A stretch of DNA of 64,000 nucleotides from Halocalculus aciditolerans. Lineage in GTDB: Archaea; Halobacteriota; Halobacteria; Halobacteriales; Halobacteriaceae. Each line of letters opens with the position of its first letter. Position 1 is the stretch's first letter. The stretch is taken from contig NZ_BMPG01000004.1 of assembly GCF_014647475.1 (NCBI RefSeq), positions 1-64,000 of the forward strand. The letters are read 5' to 3'. The position numbers were made by a program, and so were the translations under genes. This document shows, in pieces, positions 36,901-44,047 of the stretch. The notes under the pieces are model-generated. The model saw only the letters and a program-made list of their open reading frames with translations, was not told the origin of the DNA and made no database searches.

Positions 36901-37190
36901 TGCGTCCCGGTGACGAGAAGTCGATGCGTCTAGGAATCTTCGTGAAAGACGAGAGTCTCCGCGGAGAGTCCGTGACGGTCGATTACGAGGTCCGGTACTA
37001 TCCCAGCGGGCGGAAAGGCGACTACCACTCGGTGCTTGATCAGTCGTCGACGATCGATCTGGTCGGAAACCAAGAGACGCAAGCCGAGAAGGCGAACCAG
37101 TTGACTGTTACGGGGAGTCCAGGATTCACGGTCGTGTCGGGGTTGCTTGCGCTGGGTGTCGGGATATTGGTCGCACTCCGTCGACAGTGA
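33987..37190 (+). CDS. Large PKD-repeat surface protein with C-terminal sorting signal
   Basis: The 1067-residue exported protein has a signal sequence at residues 1-30, a CARDB/Ig-like region (DPDPSIVTVQAPDEISVGDSA), and a Cys pair at 290-293. About five PKD/Ig repeats at roughly 450-870 have patterns such as QWFVDGTQTVSG, DYSWSIGGKHL, YQWRIDGEDAF and YEWSVDGSYV. A terminal Ig-like domain (900-1030) and SPGFTVVSGLLALGVGIL followed by RRQ complete it, fitting a PGF-CTERM archaeosortase signal. A TATA element CTTTAATTATC lies about 27 bp before the ATG. It heads the JAMM cassette. Confidence 0.85.
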   Translation: MERGSVAGIFVVSILVLSAVAGVGLSAGFASDGDPPTAMNARSDGAGESVREGVEYARPAERPALGRTGGTRPATDPEDPDPSIVTVQAPDEISVGDSAIIDVYVDNEGGTAGSSSTISMSFPAFDSSRDTDRLQVRRNELTSRNIVGAGETIHTRSGDSASADYALVEGSTESNEWGSGAQKRLSVSVTPETAGTFTVYVRATLTDDGDWKTKFSAPDAGAVDQQGYVVREITIDVVEPKESISIFPEDENGEVPNDPDILLRRASDGETKSLELNARGKCTNCAWFKDSFVDPGSYRAYVKVDSNYWGWRDVTVSEGEGEYITFDRGGTWIRDIELDTDESGGNPRVAPGSEIPVTIDTYKQNHGSDVRVKLYAHEEGTSRPETPTKTISRGVSNGANTYQAELSAPYDEGTYEIDYVVETYFSEFGGYRVTDVVDGQTVRVEAYEPPQIDGSSPGTRELTVKPGETSTFSVSASDPDTASSRLDVQWFVDGTQTVSGSKFQLNPEKYSAGEHDVSVVVGDGSARTEDARASWTVSVVKPPHVTSVTPTDGTVAPGEPIEFSVRADDPNGYAITDYSWSIGGKHLVGERVSYTFGKTGTVTAEVTATNSKGVSTTKTFEVTVSGTSPDITEVGPENRTVRIGESVSFAAKAVDPAGRDVSMSYQWRIDGEDAFTTRTGSRSFTEAGTHRVTVVATNEFGMKSTESFDVKVLNDQPELSVMSPSGGAATVQSKKTVQFVGRVVNEDASNVRVNLRVDGEVIDRKDVSDSPGQVTFRTKFENPGSHSVELVGRDGHGASSSVSWDVKVTSRKPVFESWSPEVGRMTALTPSTWNFSAEARDPEGQSVTYEWSVDGSYVSDGTELRKQFTTHGEHTVSVTAIDPQGVNRTHEWAVVTKSFTVEPNVRNHATEQEVNVDNGTTTFLSVSMQNPQVNNRSAEVEFVIDLPSGVAIKRMANVHASSTGDAVGSATLRPGDEKSMRLGIFVKDESLRGESVTVDYEVRYYPSGRKGDYHSVLDQSSTIDLVGNQETQAEKANQLTVTGSPGFTVVSGLLALGVGILVALRRQ

Positions 37191-37205
37191 TTACGTGTAA
37201 TCTCT

Positions 37206-37237
37206 ACTAGTATGCCAAACACTTATGGTGTACTAGT
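37206..37237. promoter_or_regulatory. Hyphenated palindrome bracketing a TATA box
   Basis: ACTAGTATGCC and GGTGTACTAGT (9 of 11 positions complementary) are separated by exactly 10 bases that contain ACTTAT, the likely TATA box, about 35-40 bp before the ATG at 37262. A dimeric repressor bound to both arms would cover the promoter. The winged-helix protein at 38811 is a candidate binder. Confidence 0.6.
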
Positions 37238-37261
37238 CTGTTGGTGTTGGTGGAGCCGAAG

Positions 37262-38029
37262 ATGAAACTGAGTCCACACAAATCAGTCACCGTCGCCGTG
37301 CTCGCCACGGTGCTGCTCACCGCGAGTATCGCTGGCCCGGCCGCCGCCGCAACCGGTGGTGTACAGTTCGCCGCGACGAATAACACGACGACTACGACCC
37401 AAGCCCAGACGACGCAGACGAGTGAACAGTGCGACCCCTCGAATCCCGAGCTACAGCAGGCGCGCCTCTACACTGACGATCCAACTATCACGAAGGACAG
37501 CCCCGGCGTCATCTCGGGTTCGCTCGTGACGGACATCACGAACGACTGCCGGATCGTCGTGCAGCTTACGCTTACCGTCCCGAACGGGATGTACATCCAG
37601 GGTTCGAGTGACGTCGGCAGCGGCGGTGGTGGTCTCGTCACGAACACCATCGAAGTCGACCCCGGTGAGAGTAAGTCACTCCGAGCGACTGTCTTCAGCA
37701 ACAACCTCGGGACGAAGACCGTCACCGCCGACCTGACCTACTTCCCCAAGGGCCACAAGGATATGGCCCGCGAGCTCGACGGCCAGATGCTCGAGTTCAC
37801 CACCGAGGAGAAGGCGATGCCGGATACCAAGAGCGACGGCGGAAACGAATCCGTGAACGACGCGAGCACCCCCAACGAGGGGAGGAATACGCTGCTCGGC
37901 GGCGAGTCCGTGTGGTCGAAAAATATGTTGACGATCGTCATCGTCGGCTTACTCCTGCTCCTCGGTGCCGCGATGTACGTCATGGTTCCGGACACGTTCA
38001 AGTTCGACTTCGACATCGGGAAACGGTAG
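37262..38029 (+). CDS. Single-pass membrane protein sharing a domain with the PKD protein
   Basis: The 255-residue protein has a signal peptide (1-30, AGPAAAATGG), a Thr/Gln-rich stretch, one extracellular Ig-like domain (about 75-180), a polar linker, a C-terminal membrane helix (MLTIVIVGLLLLLGAAMYVMV) and a 14-residue cytoplasmic tail. Its domain aligns by eye with the last domain of the upstream protein: LTVPNGMYI / IDLPSGVAI, VDPGESKSLR / LRPGDEKSMR and YFPKGHKD / YYPSGRKGD. The JAMM gene begins 6 bases after it. Confidence 0.85.
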   Translation: MKLSPHKSVTVAVLATVLLTASIAGPAAAATGGVQFAATNNTTTTTQAQTTQTSEQCDPSNPELQQARLYTDDPTITKDSPGVISGSLVTDITNDCRIVVQLTLTVPNGMYIQGSSDVGSGGGGLVTNTIEVDPGESKSLRATVFSNNLGTKTVTADLTYFPKGHKDMARELDGQMLEFTTEEKAMPDTKSDGGNESVNDASTPNEGRNTLLGGESVWSKNMLTIVIVGLLLLLGAAMYVMVPDTFKFDFDIGKR

Positions 38030-38034
38030 AGAGG

Positions 38035-38814
38035 ATGTTCGGGAACTGGTTCGGCGGCGACGACGAGAACGAGCAGGAAGCAGACGAGGGCGAGTGGAGC
38101 GTCTCAGTCAGCTCGAACGTCGACCACCTCGCGGATACGGACGTCACGCTGTCCGTGGACCACGTCTACAGTCGAGAACGCGACGGCGGTACGTCGACAA
38201 CAGGGAGCGTCTCGCCGAGCACGCCGCGAAAGCCGTCTAAGCCGGGGACCGAAGACGGACCGGAGGACGTGACACGAGGAAAGATGGCGTTCCCGCGCGA
38301 TAAGCCGTTCATGCAGGCGATGGAAATTCGCGGGAAGAACGGCGCGCATCCGCGTGTCGAAACCGTGTACGTCGTCACAGGCGACACGTATACGCGACCA
38401 ACTGACGTGTTCGCGCTCGACGATCCAAAGTTCTTCTCGAAGGCGACACCGACGGCGGTATCGTCGTACGGGAAGCAGATGGCCAAGCAGGTCGCCGCGA
38501 ATTTCGCGGACGGCGAGGCTCCGCGGCTCGTCGCGCGATTCCACACCCACCCCAGCGGGAAGGTGATTCCGAGCGCAACCGACCAGAAGAGCGCCGAGAA
38601 GATTCGCACGCAGTTCGAGGAGGCGCTCGGAACGACGGATTTCGAGTTCTTCCACGGAATCCACGCCTATCGGGAGGCGTCTGTCGGGCCAGGTGAACGC
38701 CACGCTCCGGAGCAGACCGGAAGCAACGTATGCTGGTACGGCGAACAGTACCGGCATGAACTCGGCGTCTTTGACGCTCGCTTCCAGACACCGAAAGAGG
38801 TCGTCGTGGAATGA
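38035..38814 (+). CDS. JAMM/MPN-domain metalloprotease-like protein
   Basis: This 259-residue protein has no signal peptide. It contains a perfect JAMM zinc motif, HTH-x7-S-x2-D, at residues 170-183 (His170, His172, Ser180, Asp183). A glutamate candidate in QAMEIRGKNG (Glu97) is the upstream general base. In archaea this fold includes desampylases that remove ubiquitin-like SAMP proteins. The N-terminal 80 residues are acidic and low-complexity, with a possible strand pair at 22-45. It overlaps the winged-helix gene by 4 bases. Confidence 0.88.
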   Translation: MFGNWFGGDDENEQEADEGEWSVSVSSNVDHLADTDVTLSVDHVYSRERDGGTSTTGSVSPSTPRKPSKPGTEDGPEDVTRGKMAFPRDKPFMQAMEIRGKNGAHPRVETVYVVTGDTYTRPTDVFALDDPKFFSKATPTAVSSYGKQMAKQVAANFADGEAPRLVARFHTHPSGKVIPSATDQKSAEKIRTQFEEALGTTDFEFFHGIHAYREASVGPGERHAPEQTGSNVCWYGEQYRHELGVFDARFQTPKEVVVE

Positions 38815-39353
38815 CTGAGGCGTTCGACGTCCGCGACATCGACCCGGAGTTCCGGGACGCGCTTCACCGCGCGCTCGAAGAACGCCCGGAGGAGTTACGC
38901 GAGTTCCTCGCGCGACAGGGATATCTCGAACCGGACGAGGACGCCGACGAGATCGTCGGCAACGAACAGGAACTCTCGGAGTCCGAGCGTCACCTCCTCG
39001 GCGTGGTCGAGGAACTCGCCTCTCCCCACTCCACCCAGCAGATCATCAACGTCATCCAGCGTGAAGACCAGTACGAGAGCCTCCGGAACCAGTACGAGTC
39101 GCTCAAACACCGCCCGTGGGTCAGCGACAAGCTGAACAAGCTCGTCCGGAAGGGCCGAATCGGACGATACCGGGATGGCCGCACGGTGATGTACACGTCG
39201 GATCCCGCGGAGGCGATTCGTCACTGGGCACTCCACAACAACCGATTCGTCGACGAACTCTCTGGTTCGGATATCGACGAAATCGTCTCCGCGACCAATA
39301 TGAATCGCGAAACGGTTCGCGCCGGCCTCTACGAACTGATCGATCGCGAGTAA
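38811..39353 (+). CDS. Winged-helix DNA-binding protein
   Basis: The 180-residue protein has an acidic N-terminal region. A winged helix runs over about residues 60-135 (ERHLLGVVEELASPHSTQQIINVI, then KLNKLVRKGRIGRYRDGRTVMY as recognition helix and wing). A C-terminal helix-turn-helix-like stretch follows (SGSDIDEIVSATNMNRETVRAGLYELI). It is translationally coupled to the JAMM gene and is probably the cassette's regulator. A T6 run 18 bases downstream ends the unit. Confidence 0.85.
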   Translation: MTEAFDVRDIDPEFRDALHRALEERPEELREFLARQGYLEPDEDADEIVGNEQELSESERHLLGVVEELASPHSTQQIINVIQREDQYESLRNQYESLKHRPWVSDKLNKLVRKGRIGRYRDGRTVMYTSDPAEAIRHWALHNNRFVDELSGSDIDEIVSATNMNRETVRAGLYELIDRE

Positions 39354-39367
39354 CTCACCGCAAGACG

Positions 39368-39380
39368 ACCGTTTTTTCTC
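39368..39380 (+). terminator. T-rich terminator after the JAMM cassette
   Basis: ACCGTTTTTTCTC (T6 at 39372-39377) follows the winged-helix stop and matches the intrinsic U-tract terminators of archaea. No stem is required. Confidence 0.5.
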
Positions 39381-39453
39381 CAGAATGCGTGTAGAGACGC
39401 GACTCAGCGCCGCGAGACAGCACGAGCGCGTTCGAGAGGGTTAACTCCGACAG

Positions 39454-40170
39454 CTAAAGGAATTCGGTCGTCTGCGGGCCGTTCGTGAGGTGGACTTCGA
39501 AGGCCTGCGTGCTCGCGTCCTGCTCGACGAGGTGACAGTAGGTGTCGGCGATGTCGTCGGGGTCGAGGAAGGTGTCGTCGTCGCGGTCGGGGTGGTGGTC
39601 GCGCGTGCGCGGGTTGTCGATCTGGCCGTCGACGACGACGTGGGCGGCGTGCACGCCCTCGTCGCCGTACTCTTGGGCGATGTCCATGGCCATACCGCGC
39701 GCGCCGAACTTCCCGGCAGTGAAGCTGATCGCGCCGCCGCGGCTGCGGACGGCGGAGGTCGCGCCCGTGAAGATGACGGTGCCGCCGTCCTCGTCGCGCA
39801 TGTCGCCGACGGCTTCCTGCGCGCAGACGAACGCGCCGCGCTGATTGACCTTCCAGGCGTTCTCGAACTCGTCTTCCGTGGTGTCCATGAGGCCGCGCCA
39901 GGACGCCGAGCTCGCGTTGTAGACGAGGACGTCGATGCTCCCGAAGAACCCGCGCACGGTATCGAACGCCTGCCGAACCTCCTCGGGCTCCCGGAGGTCG
40001 ACGGGGACGGCGAGGCCGTCGCCCGGCCCGTCGAGGTCCTCTGCGAGCTCGCCGATGTACTCCTCCGTCCGCGCGAACGACGCCACGTCGCAGCCCTCGT
40101 TCGAGAATTTGCGCGCGAGCGACGCACCCAGTCCCGGGCCGACCCCGGCGACGACGACGGTTCGTGCCAT
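39454..40170 (-). CDS. Short-chain dehydrogenase/reductase-like protein
   Basis: The 238-residue Rossmann protein begins MARTVVVAGVGPGLGASLARKF (glycine-rich NAD(P) loop). The NAG equivalent is YNASS and the active-site region contains SFTAGKFGARG. The catalytic tyrosine of the YxxxK motif is replaced by phenylalanine (F-T-A-G-K), so ordinary SDR catalysis is doubtful unless another residue serves. Substrate unknown. ATG 40170 is chosen because the fold begins there. Confidence 0.88.
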   Translation of the reverse strand: MARTVVVAGVGPGLGASLARKFSNEGCDVASFARTEEYIGELAEDLDGPGDGLAVPVDLREPEEVRQAFDTVRGFFGSIDVLVYNASSASWRGLMDTTEDEFENAWKVNQRGAFVCAQEAVGDMRDEDGGTVIFTGATSAVRSRGGAISFTAGKFGARGMAMDIAQEYGDEGVHAAHVVVDGQIDNPRTRDHHPDRDDDTFLDPDDIADTYCHLVEQDASTQAFEVHLTNGPQTTEFL

Positions 40171-40358
40171 ACTCGGTGATTTTCCGGCGACCACATAGGC
40201 GTGATGACCGCCGTGGACGTCGTCTTGGCTCGCTGCGGAACGACCGTTCGGCGACCCCGCCGCCGTACGCTCCAACGACGATGTCGAACGGATCCGGGAG
40301 CGGCGACGCGAGAGAAGAGAGCAGACACACTAATACACCCGTCATTCAACTTCAGTCT

Positions 40359-40970
40359 ATGGAACTCAACGAAGGCGAGCTTCAGGTGTCTCGTGAGTTG
40401 TCTGCGCTCGACGAGGAGGTGGTCGAGTTCGTTAGCGTCCTCAATGATTGTGGTATCAATTACGTTATCGTGAGTGGGTATGTCGCAATCCTCACTGGCC
40501 GCTCTCGGGCAACGGAAGATGTCGATATTGTTCTAGAGCGTTTAACTCAACAGCGAACTGAATATTTGGCTAAGACGCTCAAACAGAGGGGGTATTGGGG
40601 AATGGCAATGCCTCTCGACAAAATGTACGAGATGATGAGTAATGGTGATCGGATCCGCGTAGCCGAAGAGGGAGAGCTGATTCCGAACTTCGAACTCTGG
40701 TTTGCGAAAAACGAGGTTGAACGAGAAGCACTCAACAAGGCGATCACAGCAGTGCCCGGTGATTCTCAGCTCAACATTAGTCCGCTCGAACTCCGAATCG
40801 CCTACAAGCTTCGTCTCGCCCAGCACGCCGGAAGCACGTCAGGGAAAGATTTCGAAGACGCACTCCACCTATACGAGACATTCGAGGAATCGCTTAATAC
40901 GGAGCAACTCGAAGAGTATCTCAGAGACCTCGAAGTTGAGGACTACTATGATCAGCTCCGACGAGCTTAA
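40359..40970 (+). CDS. Nucleotidyltransferase-like protein (AbiEii/DUF6036 type)
   Basis: The 203-residue protein has the minimal nucleotidyltransferase signature YVIVSGYVAILTGRSRATEDVDIVLE near residue 45. DVD fits the second catalytic acidic pair, and the GG/GS motif is reduced to SGY. A helical C-terminal half follows. Such proteins act as toxins or tRNA-modifying nucleotidyltransferases in two-gene modules. It overlaps the following 65-residue gene by 23 bases. Confidence 0.8.
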   Translation: MELNEGELQVSRELSALDEEVVEFVSVLNDCGINYVIVSGYVAILTGRSRATEDVDIVLERLTQQRTEYLAKTLKQRGYWGMAMPLDKMYEMMSNGDRIRVAEEGELIPNFELWFAKNEVEREALNKAITAVPGDSQLNISPLELRIAYKLRLAQHAGSTSGKDFEDALHLYETFEESLNTEQLEEYLRDLEVEDYYDQLRRA

Positions 40971-41145
40971 CGATGAGATTGAGCGGAATGTTGAGAACCG
41001 CCGGTCGTTCATCAAGCAGTGGGCTGCCTACATCCGTGAGCACGACGACGAGGAGTGGTCACGGCAGCAAAACAAGCTCATCAACCCTCAGATTCAGCGC
41101 GCAAACGAACTCGCCAAGAAGGGCGAAATTGGCCGCGTAGAGTGA
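40948..41145 (+). CDS. Small partner of the nucleotidyltransferase
   Basis: The 65-residue helical, highly charged protein (DELNDEIERNVENRRSFIKQ, WSRQQNKLINPQIQRANEL) begins inside the end of the nucleotidyltransferase gene. No recognised family. The tight overlap suggests a toxin-antitoxin or effector/partner pair. Confidence 0.72.
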   Translation: MISSDELNDEIERNVENRRSFIKQWAAYIREHDDEEWSRQQNKLINPQIQRANELAKKGEIGRVE

Positions 41146-41210
41146 AGGCCTGCTCCGACGGGATGGATTTTGATTCTGGATATCTGTCGCCGGTTCACGC
41201 TCTATGACGC

Positions 41211-41459
41211 ATGAATGAGACTATCGACTTCGAAAGTACGGTCTCGGAGAACCGAGTGAATATTCCGGGCCGTATTCGTCGAGAGCTCGATATCGACGAT
41301 GGGGACCGGCTGCGCTGGCAGATCGAAGACGACGGAGTGCTCCGTGTTTGTGTCGTCCAGCAGCGAAGCGGTACGTTCAGTGATTTCGATGGCTACGACG
41401 GTGATGGTGACACCGACGTCGAGACTGAACACGACGCGTGGGGCGTCAACGTCAGCTAG
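41211..41459 (+). CDS. AbrB/MazE-like antitoxin (orphaned)
   Basis: The 82-residue protein has an AbrB swapped hairpin (SENRVNIPGRIRRELDIDDGDRLRWQIEDD) and an acidic C-terminal tail. Its stop is followed with no gap by the ATG of a 28-codon PIN remnant, so it is the surviving half of a vapBC module. Confidence 0.87.
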   Translation: MNETIDFESTVSENRVNIPGRIRRELDIDDGDRLRWQIEDDGVLRVCVVQQRSGTFSDFDGYDGDGDTDVETEHDAWGVNVS

Positions 41460-41546
41460 ATGCCGCGAGCACTCGTCGATACGACCGCCCTCTTCGCCGC
41501 TGCCTATCGACTGGACACCGCAACCAATCCCTATCAGCCAGGATAG
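41460..41546 (+). pseudogene. VapC (PIN) N-terminal remnant
   Basis: The frame encodes 28 residues (MPRALVDTTALFAAAYRLDT...) ending in TAG. The beginning fits the first strand and Asp of a PIN ribonuclease; the remaining 90-100 residues are absent. The DNA after the stop leads straight into the next gene's promoter, so the toxin was deleted. Confidence 0.8.
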
Positions 41547-41608
41547 TCGCCATCGTATCCGCCGCCCGTCGCCTATTTACTGCGTCCCTCGGTAGGACGG
41601 AGGGAAGG

Positions 41609-42658
41609 ATGACTCCGATCGAGGTGAGCGTTCGGCTGCTCGCGGGGCTGGGGTTGATTCTCGCGAACGGTTTCTTCGTCGCGATCGAGTTCGGGTTGAC
41701 GCGCGCGCGCCAGTTCAGCGAAGCGGAGTTCGTCGACGGGAACCCCGCGCTGGAGCGGGCGTGGGAGATGACGAACGACCTCGAAGTCTATCTGACGACG
41801 TGCCAGGTGGGGATCACGGCGTCGAGTATCGCGGTGGGGATCGTCGCGGAGCCCGCGCTCGCCGCGCTCTTCGAACCCTACTTCTCGGGAACGGGGCTGG
41901 CGTCGGTGGGTGCGGGCGCGATTCTCGCGTTCGCCATCATCAACCTCCTCCACCTCACGCACGGCGAGCAGACGCCGACGTATCTCGGCGTCGAGCGCTC
42001 CCGGACCGTCTGCCGGTACGGGGCCGCGCCGCTCTACTGGTTCCACTGGATGATTTCTCCAATTATTACGCTCGGCGACGGCATCGCGAAAGGGACACTG
42101 AAGCTCTTCGGCGTCGAGATGACGGGCGCGTGGCTCGAAACCGAACAGGACGTCCTCGAGTCCCGCGCGGACCTTCGGAACCGCCTCGACTCCCTCCTCG
42201 AACGCGGCGAGCTCCCCGAGGAACGCCGCGAGGAAGTGATGAACGCCCTCGACGCCGACGAGCTCGCGATCAGCGAGATCATGGTGCCCGAAGCGGACAT
42301 CATCTCGCTCTCCGTGACCGCGTCCGTCGAGGAGAACATGGACCGCGTCCGGCACAGCCCCCACACGCGCTTCCCGCTCGTCGGCGACGACCTCACGGAC
42401 TTCCACGGCATCGTCTACGCCCCTCAGATCATCCACCACTACGAGGGCCTCAAAGCGGGTTCGACGTCCTTCGAGGAGATCGCCGCACCGCCCATGACGC
42501 TCGCGGCGAACACGACGGTGAGCGACGCCTTCGACCAGTTCCAGGCCGAAGACCAGGAAATCGCCCTCGTCATCCGCGACGGCGACGTCGTCGGCCTGTT
42601 GACGGCGACCGACGCGCTAGAGACAGTGATGGGGAACCTCGAAGACCCACTCGACTAA
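41609..42658 (+). CDS. CNNM/CorC-type DUF21 and CBS-domain membrane protein
   Basis: The 349-residue protein has an N-terminal DUF21 membrane domain of about three helices (LLAGLGLILANGFFVAIEFGLTRARQF, TTCQVGITASSIAVGI). An acidic linker and two CBS domains follow (MVPEADIISLSVTASVEENM and LVIRDGDVVGLLTATDALE). The family handles magnesium/sodium efflux or regulation. ATG 41609 gives the conserved N-terminus. Confidence 0.9.
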   Translation: MTPIEVSVRLLAGLGLILANGFFVAIEFGLTRARQFSEAEFVDGNPALERAWEMTNDLEVYLTTCQVGITASSIAVGIVAEPALAALFEPYFSGTGLASVGAGAILAFAIINLLHLTHGEQTPTYLGVERSRTVCRYGAAPLYWFHWMISPIITLGDGIAKGTLKLFGVEMTGAWLETEQDVLESRADLRNRLDSLLERGELPEERREEVMNALDADELAISEIMVPEADIISLSVTASVEENMDRVRHSPHTRFPLVGDDLTDFHGIVYAPQIIHHYEGLKAGSTSFEEIAAPPMTLAANTTVSDAFDQFQAEDQEIALVIRDGDVVGLLTATDALETVMGNLEDPLD

Positions 42659-42710
42659 CTGGGGTGGGTGCGAAACACGAAGGCGGCGTTCGCAGTCCTC
42701 GTCGGTGGCG

Positions 42711-43136
42711 CTACGTGTCCCAGACAGCGCCGAGTCGCTCGTCGACGTCGTCGAGAACGGTGTCGAGGACGACGAAGAAATCGGCGGGATAGTTAGCGTC
42801 CACCGCATCGGATGTTCCCGCGTCCGGTGGCCGGTGAAAGTGATCGCGGCGATTATGCGGGTTCTCGTGGCGGTCCCAGCGACACATCCACGTGCGGTCC
42901 TCCCAGGCTTCCCGGTACGTGACGAAGAACGCACCGTCGGTGTAAGCTCGGAGCTCGAGTGTTGCCACCTGGAGAGCGTTGGGGAAGTACTGGTCGTCGA
43001 GTGTGGCGACGACGGATTCGGGTTTCTCCCGAGGGAACACGGAGACAGTTTCGACGTGCGAGAGTCGACCGAGACGTTGTGCGACCGCACGCAGGAGTGG
43101 TTCATCGAGGACGCGGTCGGGTGGCTCGTTCGCCAT
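42711..43136 (-). CDS. Partner protein of winged-helix gene (possible toxin)
   Basis: The 141-residue protein is beta-strand-like at its start (VETVSVFPREKPESVVATL) and has a His/Asp-rich core (RWDRHENPHNRRDHFHRPP) typical of small toxin families such as DUF6516. It starts 1 base overlapping the winged-helix stop. I give the toxin role as a hypothesis only. Confidence 0.7.
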   Translation of the reverse strand: MANEPPDRVLDEPLLRAVAQRLGRLSHVETVSVFPREKPESVVATLDDQYFPNALQVATLELRAYTDGAFFVTYREAWEDRTWMCRWDRHENPHNRRDHFHRPPDAGTSDAVDANYPADFFVVLDTVLDDVDERLGAVWDT

Positions 43137-43651
43137 TAAGCGTGGGCGGGAGCGTCGTCCGCACGGGATTGACGGGCGCGTTCGAGTTCGCGGATGCGAC
43201 GTCGGACGGTCCGCCACGCTTGCACCGCCTCCCAGACGTCCTCGACACCCGTGTAGTCGCCGTGTTTGAGCGCGTCGACGTCACTCGGATTCTCGACATC
43301 GAATCGGTCTCGGTACGCTCGCTCTTGCTCGGTGAGATCTTCGAGTTTCGCTCGGAGCGCCTCTTCCGGTTGTGAGCGGAGTCGCTCGATACGCCGCCAC
43401 TCGAAGTACTGTTCGTTCCGCGTAAACTCGTCCGGGGACGTGTTCGTCTGCTCGACGACGCCGAGTTCCGCGAACCACTGGAGGTAGTCTCGCGCCGTCT
43501 CCTTCGAGACGTCGGCTCGCTCAGCGATCGCTCGGACGCGCGTCGGTTCCGTAAGCTGGAGCGCGACCCGATACAGCCGGTCACGCGTCGACTCGTTCTC
43601 TCGTTGCTCTCGCCACTCCTCCCCCATCGACGGTGCATTCTCCCCGCTCAT
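43136..43651 (-). CDS. Winged-helix regulator (DUF7342-like)
   Basis: The 171-residue protein has an ArsR/MarR-like helix-turn-helix (EPTRVRAIAERADVSKETARDYLQWFAELGVVEQ, about residues 35-70) followed by a helical, charged C-terminal half. It is the upstream member of a two-gene module whose second member is 42711-43136. An ATG 8 codons further in is an alternative start. Confidence 0.78.
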   Translation of the reverse strand: MSGENAPSMGEEWREQRENESTRDRLYRVALQLTEPTRVRAIAERADVSKETARDYLQWFAELGVVEQTNTSPDEFTRNEQYFEWRRIERLRSQPEEALRAKLEDLTEQERAYRDRFDVENPSDVDALKHGDYTGVEDVWEAVQAWRTVRRRIRELERARQSRADDAPAHA

Positions 43652-43722
43652 CGCAGGATAATACGAGCGATCGGCAAGTATAGTTTGCGGTCGGTAGAGT
43701 AGTCGATAGGCGAGACGCCGAA

Positions 43723-43905
43723 TCAGACGTCGTGGTCTCGGAACGCGAAGAGATCGATGTCGTCGAAGTCGTCGTCGGCACCGACGACGAGCGTGGCGTC
43801 GCGTTCGCGGGCCAGGGCGACCGCGTGCGCGTCCGCGATGGAGATGTGGCCGTCGGCCGTCACCTCGCCGGCGAGCTGCCAGTCGGGTGGAAGCGTGTGG
43901 CGCGT
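43723..43905 (-). pseudogene. C-terminal fragment of a PIN-domain toxin
   Basis: The minus-strand frame (60 codons after an in-frame TGA at 43906-43908) includes GHISIADAHAVALARERDATLVVGADDDF, which is the C-terminal half of a PIN domain with its Asp residues. No start codon with an N-terminal strand and Asp is present. The bases upstream (43909-44047) encode only charged, unidentifiable sequence, so the module has lost its first half. Confidence 0.72.
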
Positions 43906-44047
43906 TCAGTCCTCGCGTTCACGTTCGGCGTCGCGCTCGTCGCGGACTCGCTCGGTAATCTCACCAGGTTCACGACCGTCGCTGTGAATGCCGTGGATCG
44001 ACACGAGAAGAAACCGCGCCAGCAACGACTGCGTCGGGGGACTCCCC

